Positions 16,359 to 23,354 of a stretch of DNA of 24,649 nt are shown here, piece after piece. This stretch comes from Verrucomicrobiota bacterium. GTDB lineage: Bacteria > Verrucomicrobiota > Verrucomicrobiia > Chthoniobacterales > UBA10450. The notes under the pieces are model-generated. The model was given only the letters and a program-made list of their open reading frames with translations, was not told the DNA's origin and did not search any database. The translations under genes and the position numbers were made by a program. Numbering within the stretch: position 1 is the stretch's first letter; each line of letters starts with the position of its first letter. The DNA is taken from positions 1-24,649 of the forward strand of contig QHOD01000010.1 in NCBI GenBank assembly GCA_003218615.1, given 5' to 3'.

Positions 16359-17540
16359 TCATTCGCCTTCAGCGCCGTTAGCCGATGTCGATCTTGCACG
16401 GGACGAGTCAGTGTCGCCACCGTCTCCGGACTTGCTGTCGAAATAAAGCAAAACGAAGGCGATTCCGAGCAGTGGCTGGAGAAACCTTTGCAAGAGACCC
16501 AGGCCGAACCCGAAAATATTGAAGCCGCGAGCTTGCTCGGCAGCCGTAAGCTTTTGCAGAAGCGCCTGCGGATCCTGGGTCGTGATCAATTCATTAAAGT
16601 AATGCTTCAACATGGCCCATTCCGAGCCAAGCGTGATCGCCAGCACAAAGACGGTCCAAATTGAAACGATAAACGCGCCGCGCCACAACGGACGTTGAAA
16701 CCACGGCAGATCGCGCCTGCTTCGCGCGAGATTTCTGCTTCCGCGCAATGAATCGGAGACGCCGGTGTTTTCGAGAACAGTGAATTGCTGCCAGAAGAGA
16801 ACGTTGATGAAGAAACGCCCGAACATCCAAACTTGAATTACGAGCAGAACCAGCGCGAAAAAAATCAACCATAACGAGGACGCGCCCGCGACCACCATGA
16901 GTGCGATTGCGAGTGCAAATATTGCCAGCAGGAAGAAAACGCCATAGACGAAGACGCAAAGGACCGCGACGCGCGGCCAAAATCTCACGGCGTCATTAAG
17001 CGCAGTGAGAAAACCAATCTGGCGTCCGGCGGCTATTTCGACGGTGAGAATCTGGACGCCGGCGATATAAACCGGCCATAGCACCATCGTGAAGACTGTC
17101 ATGCAGAGCGCGAAAGCGCCCGCGACGAGAGCGCGAGGATCGACACTCACATTTGGCACGGTTTCCATCCATGCGGTAATGAGCTGTCCGCACACCGACG
17201 GCACAACCACAAGCAGAGTAAGGCAAAGAAATTGAAAAAAACCGCGGCGATAAATCCGAAACGTCTCGGCCAGGATCTGCGCAAAACTGCGACGGCCCTG
17301 TAGCGGCGGTCGCCGGGCGGTTGGCACAAGTGCCCCTACATCGAACAGGCCGGGAATTTCCGCCGCTGTCGTCCAAAGAGCCTTCTCCGCCGAAGCGGCT
17401 GCGGCGGCCGGATCGACATCTACTGGCCGGGCTTCGTTTCCAGGAAGCAGTCGGCCTTCGGTTTTCCATTCACGGAGGGTCTCGATGTCCACCGGGCCGT
17501 ATTCCTTGCCATGCACGCGCACGATCCATTTTTCGGCCAT
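16359..17540 (-). CDS. GYF_2-domain integral membrane protein
   Basis: I chose the ATG at 17540 (MAEKWIVRVHGKEYGPVD, 393 residues). An ATG at 17558 exists, but it lies within a 7-bp tandem repeat. Residues 3-45 form a GYF_2 domain, a proline-peptide-binding module common in planctomycete and verrucomicrobial membrane proteins. A linker (about 46-85) follows, then about six membrane helices between 95 and 375. The C-terminus is polar. There are no catalytic motifs; the helical part resembles the loosely defined membrane families attached to GYF_2 domains. The linker is encoded across a TGTAG...CTACA palindrome. It is divergent from the exonuclease gene. Confidence 0.82.
   Translation of the reverse strand: MAEKWIVRVHGKEYGPVDIETLREWKTEGRLLPGNEARPVDVDPAAAAASAEKALWTTAAEIPGLFDVGALVPTARRPPLQGRRSFAQILAETFRIYRRGFFQFLCLTLLVVVPSVCGQLITAWMETVPNVSVDPRALVAGAFALCMTVFTMVLWPVYIAGVQILTVEIAAGRQIGFLTALNDAVRFWPRVAVLCVFVYGVFFLLAIFALAIALMVVAGASSLWLIFFALVLLVIQVWMFGRFFINVLFWQQFTVLENTGVSDSLRGSRNLARSRRDLPWFQRPLWRGAFIVSIWTVFVLAITLGSEWAMLKHYFNELITTQDPQALLQKLTAAEQARGFNIFGFGLGLLQRFLQPLLGIAFVLLYFDSKSGDGGDTDSSRARSTSANGAEGE
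17298..17340. repeat. Palindromic element inside the GYF protein linker
   Basis: It is bounded by CTGTAG (17298-17303) and CTACA (17336-17340), with near-inverted ends TGTAGCGG and CCCCTACA. Inner hairpins are GGCG (17305-17308) with CGCC (17311-17314), and GGCAC (17323-17327) with GTGCC (17330-17334). It encodes about residues 68-81 of the GYF protein, between the GYF domain and the membrane part. Confidence 0.6.
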
Positions 17541-17549
17541 CGCTTGATC

Positions 17550-17584
17550 ATCCAACATCCTGCATCCAGAATCCAGTATCGGGA
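17550..17584. repeat. Degenerate 7-bp tandem repeat in a divergent intergenic region
   Basis: Five consecutive 7-base units all begin with ATC: ATCCAAC, ATCCTGC, ATCCAGA, ATCCAGT and ATCGGGA. They fill the gap between the GYF gene and the exonuclease gene and cover the alternative GYF start at 17558. Confidence 0.7.
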
Positions 17585-17592
17585 TTTTTCCA

Positions 17593-18513
17593 ATGAAACT
17601 TCTGCTCGTTGATGGTCATTACTACGTCTATCGATCGTTTTTCGCGATCCCGAATTTATCGAATTCTCGCGGCGAACCGACCAATGCCATTTTCGGATTT
17701 ACCAAAACGCTTCGCCTCATGGTCAAACATTTGCAGCCGGAACTGGGCGCGGTGGTGTGGGACGAAGGCGTACCGCAAAGGCGGGTGGAATTGCAACCTG
17801 CCTACAAGGAGACGCGCAAAGAGATGCCGAAGCCGATGATTCCACAACTCGAATTCATCCAAAAACTTGTCCCGCTGCTTGGTTTTCGGAATATTTCGCT
17901 GCCGAATACTGAAGCCGATGATCTGCTGGGTTGTTATGCGATTGCCGCATGCAAGCGCCGCGGCATGGAAGTCGTGCTCGCCACCAATGACAAGGACTTG
18001 TACCAGCTCGTCGGTCCTTGCGTGAAAATTTACACGACGGCGAAGGCGGATCTGGCTTCTCCAAAGGACGCGTTCGCCTTGCTCGGCGAAGACCAGGTCA
18101 CTGCGAAGTGGGATGTTTCTCCAAAGCTTATCGGCGACGTCCTCGCGTTGACTGGCGATTCGGTGGATAACATCCCCGGAATCGGCCTGGGTCGCAAAAC
18201 AGCTGCCGCCTTGATTCGCGAATTCGGCGGGTTGGGACCGTTGCTTGCCAGTATCGACAAGGTGAAAAGCGTGCGTACCCGCGAGAAACTCACCAGCGCG
18301 CGCGACCAAATTTTGCAAAACCGAACAATGGTTGATCTCGATTGTCATCTTGAACTGCCCGTGGCGATCGATGATCTTCGAGTTGAGCCCGATTATCCCG
18401 GGCTTATTGCAGCACTGGAAAAGTGCGAGTTTAAGTCGCTTCTCCAGGAAGTACGCGCCGAGGCGGAACAAATGGTGGCATCGGAGCAGTCGGAATTCGG
18501 TCTTCAGGTGTAG
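17593..18513 (+). CDS. Stand-alone 5'-3' exonuclease (PolA N-domain/flap nuclease family)
   Basis: This two-metal nuclease is homologous to the 5' nuclease domain of DNA polymerase I and removes primers and flaps. It has 306 residues, the length of one nuclease domain with no polymerase attached. Acidic metal ligands are visible: D7 (LLVDGHYYVYRSFFA), E107, D109 and D110 (TEADD), D133 and D135 (TNDKD), and D189 and D192 in TGDSVDNIPGIGLGRKTA. The last is the helix-hairpin-helix DNA-binding turn. Whether it supplements or replaces the nuclease domain of PolA here cannot be told. Its TAG stop belongs to a palindromic element. Confidence 0.92.
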   Translation: MKLLLVDGHYYVYRSFFAIPNLSNSRGEPTNAIFGFTKTLRLMVKHLQPELGAVVWDEGVPQRRVELQPAYKETRKEMPKPMIPQLEFIQKLVPLLGFRNISLPNTEADDLLGCYAIAACKRRGMEVVLATNDKDLYQLVGPCVKIYTTAKADLASPKDAFALLGEDQVTAKWDVSPKLIGDVLALTGDSVDNIPGIGLGRKTAAALIREFGGLGPLLASIDKVKSVRTREKLTSARDQILQNRTMVDLDCHLELPVAIDDLRVEPDYPGLIAALEKCEFKSLLQEVRAEAEQMVASEQSEFGLQV

Positions 18514-18533
18514 TGGCGGCTGTCCTCAGCCGC
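18509..18533. repeat. Palindromic element at the exonuclease stop codon
   Basis: TGTAG (18509-18513) contains the exonuclease TAG stop. It is followed by GCGGCTG (18516-18522) and CAGCCGC (18527-18533), a perfect 7-bp stem around TCCT. No matching CTACA end is obvious downstream. Confidence 0.55.
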
Positions 18534-18848
18534 AAATCCTGGCTCCGCACATGAGAAGATGCGTCTTACCGCCAGTTTTCACCCACTTTTTTCGTAAAAA
18601 ATTCGAACGTGGACCCGACGTTGCTGTCCAATTCAACAGGTTAAGGCGATTCGGGCGGTGGCACGTGTTCCTAGATTCGTTGTTTCTCCTTAGCGTGTGC
18701 TGCCCGAATCTTTTTTTTGCTTTCCGATCGACGACAATCGCCTGGCGAATTTTCCCACCGAAGACATAGTGGCAATTTGCATTTATCGTAGCGAAGCTAC
18801 TCGCCAACTTGAAAAGCTATTTGCAGAGCGATGTGTTTATGAAGCCCA
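18514..18848. other. Non-coding region between the exonuclease gene and nadC
   Basis: No convincing protein is encoded in these 335 bases; the frames that cross it are shadows of neighbours. It holds the hairpin at 18516-18533, an A/T-rich palindrome TTTTTT-CGT-AAAAAA near 18584-18598, the long hairpin with T-tract at 18648-18718, and a small GTAGC-GAA-GCTAC hairpin at 18788-18800. The last 48 bases before nadC presumably carry its leader. I could not identify a confident promoter. Confidence 0.6.
18648..18718 (+). terminator. Long hairpin with T8 tract: intrinsic terminator or small structured RNA
   Basis: GATTCGGGC (18648-18656) pairs perfectly with GCCCGAATC (18702-18710). Inside, 18660-18668 pairs with 18693-18701 over nine further positions, some as G-U. 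The two helices are separated by a three-base bulge, and a 24-base loop closes the structure. Eight T residues follow directly (18711-18718). On the plus strand this is a textbook intrinsic terminator. It lies 135 bases after the exonuclease stop, so it may end that transcript or be the 3' end of a small RNA. Confidence 0.75.
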
Positions 18849-19715
18849 ATGGCCAGTTCAAATCTCATGAAGCCTGACCGTTATGACCCAATCGCCGCCG
18901 CGCTGAAAGAAGACATCGGCCAGGGCGATATTACAACTGACTTCTTTGTGCCGGAGACGCTGCATGCAACTGGGCGCATCATCGCGCGTGAAAAAGCTAT
19001 CGTCGCTGGGGCCGCAGCCGCAGCGGACGTTTTCCGCCAAGTCGATCCATCAATCGAGGTCCGGATCATTCGGGCGGATGGCACTGAAGTTGCCGCTGGC
19101 GATGTGATTATCGAGGTCCGTGGCCTGGCACGCTCAATTCTAAAGGCGGAACGTGTCGCTTTGAATTTTCTGCAACGGCTGTGCGGCATCGCGACGCTGA
19201 CGCGCCAATTTGTCGATGCCGTTGGAAACAGCTCCGTTAAGATCTTGGATACGCGAAAAACCACACCCGGGCTGCGTGCATTGGAAAAAGCTGCGGTGGT
19301 TGCCGGGGGCGGCGGCAATCACCGTTTTGGTTTGTACGACATGGTGCTCGTGAAAGATAACCATCTGGCTACCTTCGAAGGACTCACCAGTCTTGCCGGT
19401 CGAATTCGCCAGCTCCGCCAGGAACGACCAAACATCCGCATCGAATTGGAGGCCGATGACCTGGAACAAGTTCGTGCTTTCATCGAACTCGACGGAATAG
19501 ACGTAATTCTGCTCGACAACATGACGCCCGCTCAAATACGGGAGGCCATCGCGCTGAGAAGAGACAGCATCAAATTCGAAGCGAGCGGCGGGGTCACTCT
19601 GAAAAATGTGAACCGCATTGCGGCCACTGGAGTCGATTACATCTCTATCGGCAGCCTGACGCACGCCGCACGCGCGATCGATGTTGGGTTGGAAATGACC
19701 CATGTCCCCGGTTGA
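18849..19715 (+). CDS. nadC: Nicotinate-nucleotide pyrophosphorylase (carboxylating)
   Basis: NadC converts quinolinate and PRPP to nicotinate mononucleotide, with release of CO2, in NAD synthesis. The 288 residues are full length. Motifs are EDIGQGDITTD near the N-terminus, ERVALNFLQRLCGIATLT in the middle, and the phosphate- and quinolinate-binding stretch DTRKTTPGLR followed by GGGGNHRFGLYDMVLVKDNH. The C-terminal barrel end has FEASGGVTL and DYISIGSLTHA. It overlaps birA by 14 bases, so the two cofactor genes are co-translated. nadA and nadB are not in the window. Confidence 0.96.
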   Translation: MASSNLMKPDRYDPIAAALKEDIGQGDITTDFFVPETLHATGRIIAREKAIVAGAAAAADVFRQVDPSIEVRIIRADGTEVAAGDVIIEVRGLARSILKAERVALNFLQRLCGIATLTRQFVDAVGNSSVKILDTRKTTPGLRALEKAAVVAGGGGNHRFGLYDMVLVKDNHLATFEGLTSLAGRIRQLRQERPNIRIELEADDLEQVRAFIELDGIDVILLDNMTPAQIREAIALRRDSIKFEASGGVTLKNVNRIAATGVDYISIGSLTHAARAIDVGLEMTHVPG

Positions 19716-20322
19716 AGGGTTGGATCGATTGGTCGCTGCTGAGCTGCAAGCCAATCTCAGCGGAGCCATCATTGGGCGGAAGATTATCGTGCTCGAACAA
19801 ACCGGGTCGACGAACGATGCGATTTTGCGAAGCGCGACGCCAACTCCAAAGGAGGGCCTTGTTCTCTTCGCCGAACATCAAACCGCCGGGCGCGGCCAGC
19901 GTGGCAATCGTTGGGAATCTGCGGCCGGCAAAGGGCTCTGGTTGTCAATCCTGCTGCGACCCAAGATCGACATCACCAACTCCCCTCGACTCACCGTTTG
20001 GGCAGCCGAAGCTGTTTCCGAGGCGATCCGGCACGAATTTTCTCTCGAAACCACGATCAAATTGCCCAACGACATCCAGATCGATGGGCGCAAGGTCGCC
20101 GGTGTGCTCGTCGAGATGCGCGCGCAGGAAAAAGCGCCGCATCTGGCCATAGCGGGGATCGGAATTAACGTGAATCAGTCGCTCGAGGATTTTCCCGCTG
20201 CGCTGCAAGGCCGCGCAATCTCCCTGGCCATGGCGTTGGGCCAACAGGTTGATCGTCAGAGGTTCGCCGTCGCGCTCTTGAGAAATTTAGACCGGACTTA
20301 TCGCGAAAGCTTCGCGTCGTAG
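19702..20322 (+). CDS. birA: Biotin--protein ligase, short form
   Basis: The enzyme activates biotin as biotinyl-AMP and attaches it to the biotin carrier protein of acetyl-CoA carboxylase. It has 206 residues. Motifs are QTGSTND (33-39), the biotinyl-AMP loop GRGQRG (63-68), and KLPND with GRKVAGVLVE (120-138), where K131 is the catalytic-site lysine. Leu replaces the usual Trp of KWPND. There is no N-terminal helix-turn-helix, so it is not a repressor. The protein ends after the alpha helix that normally precedes the C-terminal SH3-like domain, which appears to be missing. It overlaps nadC by 14 bases. Confidence 0.9.
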   Translation: MSPVEGLDRLVAAELQANLSGAIIGRKIIVLEQTGSTNDAILRSATPTPKEGLVLFAEHQTAGRGQRGNRWESAAGKGLWLSILLRPKIDITNSPRLTVWAAEAVSEAIRHEFSLETTIKLPNDIQIDGRKVAGVLVEMRAQEKAPHLAIAGIGINVNQSLEDFPAALQGRAISLAMALGQQVDRQRFAVALLRNLDRTYRESFAS

Positions 20323-20335
20323 TTCGTGGAGCGCA

Positions 20336-21472
20336 TCACGACGTGATCTCGCGCAGCCATTCCCGGTAGACGTGCGGCGAAATCTCCGAGGGCTTGATCT
20401 CGCTGCGCCCACCCCAGAAAACGTTCGTGTAAGAAACCGGGATGCCATTCAAGCGAATATGTTCGTCTATGGCCGCTTTGTGATCGAGAAGTAGCTGTTT
20501 ATCCGTGCCGTGCGCGACAGCCATGATGTTGACGTTCTTAAATTCGGGGCCCGCTTCCCGCCAATAACAATGCGTCAGAATGTGATGCCGTCCGACCTCG
20601 CCGCCCACCTCGATCTCACGACCCGGCGGCACCGCCCAGTGAAAAAGAGCATTGAATCGGGTGACACGAACCCCACCAGCCGACGGTTTGACGTGTTCCA
20701 GGAAAGTTGAGAAGCGTCCAATGATTTTCCGCGCGTCCAACTCTTCGGCCACGCGATAAAATTCATCCAGCGAGACACGAGCTTCCGCTGCGCGGGAAGC
20801 CCAGGGCGTTAATCGAATTTCTTCCGGAGCAAATTCACGCTTGAGCGCGAGCAAAACTTTCCATTCCAAGTCGCCAAGCTCGACAACTTGCACTGGAATC
20901 ATTTTTGCGGGCTGATCTGCTTTGCTTCCAGGCGCAATGGTTTTTCGGCGAACATGACCAACGCCGAGCGTGAAAATTCCTTTCGCCGGCATGAGACGAA
21001 AATGTTTCGCGTCGACTTTTTTCGACAGCAACTCGCAATGCTGCTGCAACGAAAAACCGTGCGGCACTTTCACTGTTGTCCATAATTTGTAATCCGATCC
21101 GGCGCTGACTGTGTCGGTCGAACGCAAGACGACGTGACCAGAGAACGGATCGCGCTGAAACATCCAGTCGAACGCGTTGTCGATCTTCTCCGGCGTAACT
21201 TTCCACGCCACGAGCGCGCCGTCGGCGAGATTGGTCGCCAGCAAAGTTTGCCGGACGCGGCGAATTGTTCCCGCGCGCAGCATTGCCGCGATGCGCGCCA
21301 TGACAAGATCGACATCTACGCCGCAACGCTGCGCGATTTCCTCGAACGGCTCGTGTACGAAGCCCTCGATCTTGTCCTCAGAAATTGCGAGAATCTTGGC
21401 GTTGATGGGATCGTCGTGCTCGACTGGCAACATGGGAATTAATCCGCTCGCCGATTCCTCTTGTCCAATCAT
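20336..21472 (-). CDS. Fused AhbA-AhbB-like protein (siroheme decarboxylase / Lrp-AsnC-like)
   Basis: The 378-residue protein has two tandem units, each an Lrp/AsnC-like winged helix plus an alpha/beta domain. Unit 1 (about 20-185) has EPFEEIAQRCGVD and AGTIRRVRQTLL, then SGHVVLR at 111-117 and YKLWTTVKVPHG. Unit 2 (about 190-375) has LTHCYWRE (H301, C302, Y303), then NIMAVAHGT, which matches the AhbB-like signature. Separate AhbA and AhbB decarboxylate siroheme in the alternative heme pathway, and related NirD/L/G/H proteins do so for heme d1. The fold assignment is firm. Siroheme decarboxylase activity is probable, while transcriptional regulation is the older alternative. An ATG at 21433 could be the start. 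Confidence 0.75.
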   Translation of the reverse strand: MIGQEESASGLIPMLPVEHDDPINAKILAISEDKIEGFVHEPFEEIAQRCGVDVDLVMARIAAMLRAGTIRRVRQTLLATNLADGALVAWKVTPEKIDNAFDWMFQRDPFSGHVVLRSTDTVSAGSDYKLWTTVKVPHGFSLQQHCELLSKKVDAKHFRLMPAKGIFTLGVGHVRRKTIAPGSKADQPAKMIPVQVVELGDLEWKVLLALKREFAPEEIRLTPWASRAAEARVSLDEFYRVAEELDARKIIGRFSTFLEHVKPSAGGVRVTRFNALFHWAVPPGREIEVGGEVGRHHILTHCYWREAGPEFKNVNIMAVAHGTDKQLLLDHKAAIDEHIRLNGIPVSYTNVFWGGRSEIKPSEISPHVYREWLREITS

Positions 21473-21523
21473 CGGCTGCCGCTGCCCGGGAAATCTGCTC
21501 GAATTAAAAGGGGTTCTCGGCTC

Positions 21524-22189
21524 TTAAGTCGCGCAGCAGGAGAGAATCGCGAGAAAATGACAGCTCGATCCGAGCAGTACAAACAAATGCCAGATGAAGT
21601 GGCTGTAGCGCAGACGTTCATTCACGAAAAAGAGCACACCGGTGGTATAGGCGACGCCGCCGGCCACCAGCCAGAATAGCGCCGGGACGGGAATTGCCAG
21701 CGTGATCGGCCGAATCGCGATCAGCGCCAACCACCCAGTGCCAAGATAAAGCGTCATTCCCAGTTTCGGATGACGCGACGGTCCGCGCGTCGCTTTTAAG
21801 ATTACGCCGAAAATAGCCAGCCCCCAGACAAGCGCGAGTATGGTGGAACCCCACAACCCCCGAAGCGGGCCGAGCGTAAGGGGTGTGTATGTCCCTGCGA
21901 TTAGCAAAAAAATCGCCGAATGATCCAGCGTCCGTAAAATAGTTTTCCCGCGCGTTTGCGGCCACGCATGGTAGAGCGTCGATCCGAGATACAGAATCGA
22001 CATCGTGACCGCAAAAATCACCGCACCGAAAAAGAAACCGGGACTGCTGCGCTGAGCTTCCAGCAGCAGAATTGGCGCGCCGACCAGCGCTGCGCACAAT
22101 CCGATTCCATGACTGATGCTGTTCGCCAGTTCTTCGCCACCGGATTGCGTCCGTCTCGGTGAAACGCGTAATTCTTCGCTCATCTTCAT
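21524..22189 (-). CDS. Hemolysin III family membrane protein (TrhA/YqfA, PAQR-like)
   Basis: The 221-residue protein has seven predicted helices. Motifs of the hemolysin III/PAQR family are all visible: EELANSISHGIG (about 19-30), GSTLYHAWP (about 69-77), LDHSAIFLLIAGTYTP (about 88-103) and the C-terminal H-F-I-W-H-L-F-V-L-L-G-S-S-C-H-F. The three conserved His sites probably bind a metal as in PAQR receptors. Bacterial members have been linked to membrane energetics rather than proven haemolysis. The start may be the ATG at 22189 or 22183. It lies 51 bases downstream of nothing on its strand and 51 bases upstream of the AhbAB-like gene, so co-transcription is possible. Confidence 0.9.
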   Translation of the reverse strand: MKMSEELRVSPRRTQSGGEELANSISHGIGLCAALVGAPILLLEAQRSSPGFFFGAVIFAVTMSILYLGSTLYHAWPQTRGKTILRTLDHSAIFLLIAGTYTPLTLGPLRGLWGSTILALVWGLAIFGVILKATRGPSRHPKLGMTLYLGTGWLALIAIRPITLAIPVPALFWLVAGGVAYTTGVLFFVNERLRYSHFIWHLFVLLGSSCHFLAILSCCAT

Positions 22190-22371
22190 GACGCCGCATT
22201 ATGAAAACCTCCGAGCCAATTGGCAAAGCAAAACGCATTTTTTGTGGAGATTGCCGGCTTCCGTTCCGTTCGATTTTGCTTAGCTCAACATTTCGAGTTT
22301 CACCTATAGTCATCCGGTGTTGGATGTTGGGCGCCTGCCGCGCCGTAGCCTTGCGAAGGTGGGTTAGGCGT

Positions 22372-22388
22372 TCGACGTTTTTCGTCGA
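22372..22388 (+). promoter_or_regulatory. Hairpin next to the HAD gene start
   Basis: TCGACG (22372-22377) and CGTCGA (22383-22388) form a perfect 6-bp stem with a T5 loop, ending one base before the ATG at 22390. In mRNA it would occupy the ribosome-binding region. The rest of the 200-base divergent gap holds a degraded palindrome-like stretch (CCTT-GCG-AAGG near 22349-22359) and no clear promoter. Confidence 0.4.
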
Positions 22389-22389
22389 C

Positions 22390-23049
22390 ATGACCGAAGC
22401 GATCTTTTTCGACGCGGTTGGCACGCTCTTTTATCTGACGAAGACGGTCGGCGATCATTATGCGCTGGTCGGCCGTGAGGTCGGCTTAACGCTTGATGCG
22501 CAGCAGCTCGATCGCGCGTTTTTCACGGCTTGGAGACGAATGCCGCCCCGAGCCGCGATTGATGGGCCGCGTGAGAACGATGACAAAGGCTGGTGGCGCG
22601 AACTCGTCGATCTTGTGCTGGATGAGGTTGCGCCTTCACTAGGCGAACTTGATCGCGACAATTTCTTCGAAGTCGCCTACGAACATTTTGCCGAAGCTGG
22701 TGTGTGGGAACTGTATCCGGAGGTCTCCGATGTTCTTGAAAAATTACAACCGCGGTATGAACTCGCGGTGATTTCAAATTTCGACGGGCGCTTGCGTTTT
22801 ATTCTCGAGCAGCTCGGTATCTCGAAATTTTTTGCTCACATTTTCATTTCCAGCGAGATCGGCGCGGACAAACCCGATCCGGAAATTTATCGGCGCGCGC
22901 TGAAGTTCATGAATCTCAAGCCGGATCAAGTCTTGTACGTTGGTGACGATCCCGACCGCGATTGGAAAGCGGCCGCGGCGACCGGCCTGTCGGTCTTTGA
23001 GTTGGATCGAGAAAAAAACTCGCTGCGCGATTTGCTGAGGATCGTTTAG
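22390..23049 (+). CDS. HAD-superfamily hydrolase, subfamily IA
   Basis: I chose the ATG at 22390 (MTEAIFFDAVGTLF). The frame is open upstream to 22201, but that part has no family similarity. The 219-residue protein has the HAD motifs: nucleophile D8 in FFDAVGTLF (Val at the +2 position, as in REG-2/haloacid dehalogenase relatives), motif II ISNFDGRL, the motif III lysine in GADKPDPEIY, and motif IV VGDDPDRDWKAA. A helical cap lies between about 15 and 95. The substrate is probably a small phosphorylated metabolite, but sequence does not tell which. The TAG stop adjoins a palindrome. Confidence 0.88.
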   Translation: MTEAIFFDAVGTLFYLTKTVGDHYALVGREVGLTLDAQQLDRAFFTAWRRMPPRAAIDGPRENDDKGWWRELVDLVLDEVAPSLGELDRDNFFEVAYEHFAEAGVWELYPEVSDVLEKLQPRYELAVISNFDGRLRFILEQLGISKFFAHIFISSEIGADKPDPEIYRRALKFMNLKPDQVLYVGDDPDRDWKAAAATGLSVFELDREKNSLRDLLRIV

Positions 23050-23088
23050 ACGCGGCCGTGTGCGCGTCTCGCAGAGACGCGGCTACGA
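23047..23088. repeat. Palindromic element at the HAD stop codon
   Basis: CGCGTCTC (23063-23070) and GAGACGCG (23074-23081) form a perfect 8-bp stem with a GCA loop. The region starts with the HAD stop TAG and ends in GGCTAC, so the outer arms (TAG-x-CGCGGC and GCGGCTA) are also imperfectly inverted. There is no T-tract. It lies between the HAD gene and tRNA-Lys. Confidence 0.6.
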
Positions 23089-23133
23089 CCTTGCAGCGAC
23101 CTTTCAACTGGAGTACACAGGTTTTTCCGAACG

Positions 23134-23206
23134 GGGTCGGTAGCTCAATCGGTAGAGCAGCGCCCTTTTAAGGCGTTGGTTCCGGGTTCGAGTCCCGGCC
23201 GACCCA
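23134..23206 (+). tRNA. tRNA-Lys (UUU)
   Basis: A complete 73-base cloverleaf is visible. The acceptor stem GGGTCGG pairs with CCGACCC, with discriminator A at 23206. The D arm is GCTC/GAGC. The anticodon stem GCGCC/GGCGT has loop CTTTTAA, giving anticodon UUU. The T arm CCGGG-TTCGAGT-CCCGG is perfect. The CCA end is not encoded. A 7-bp hairpin (GCATTTC 23221-23227 with GAAATGC 23235-23241) follows and may mark the transcript end or processing site. Confidence 0.96.
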
Positions 23207-23354
23207 CCCCTCTGAAATCGGCATTTCCACTCTAGAAATGCGTCAAAACTCATTCCGTTCATGCTCACGCATGAGAAAGTTTCCTTCACGGGTTCGTTGC
23301 AATACCATTTTGTCACTGCTGTGTGAAGGGAAAAACAGGCAGAATCAGCGGCCC

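Noticed and set aside
18514..18720. 4.5S RNA or tmRNA in the exonuclease-nadC gap
   Set aside because: The conserved GGAAGGAAGCAGCC-type core and a tRNA-like end are not present; 6S RNA pairing was also not convincing.
18332..18769. Plus-strand frame of 145 codons after the exonuclease
   Set aside because: It overlaps the exonuclease in another frame, runs through two hairpins and the T8 tract, and is Arg/Phe-rich with no family likeness.
22201..22389. Upstream extension of the HAD protein by 63 residues
   Set aside because: The HAD fold begins directly at the ATG at 22390; the extension is unlike any family member and includes palindrome-derived sequence.
23104..23316. Minus-strand frame of 70 codons containing GTRTRNQRLKRALLYRLSYRP
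   Set aside because: This is the antisense of the tRNA-Lys gene, a well-known source of spurious protein predictions.
23207..23354. Possible integrated island or att site after tRNA-Lys
   Set aside because: I looked for a repeat of the tRNA 3' end and for an integrase in the downstream 1.4 kb and saw neither.
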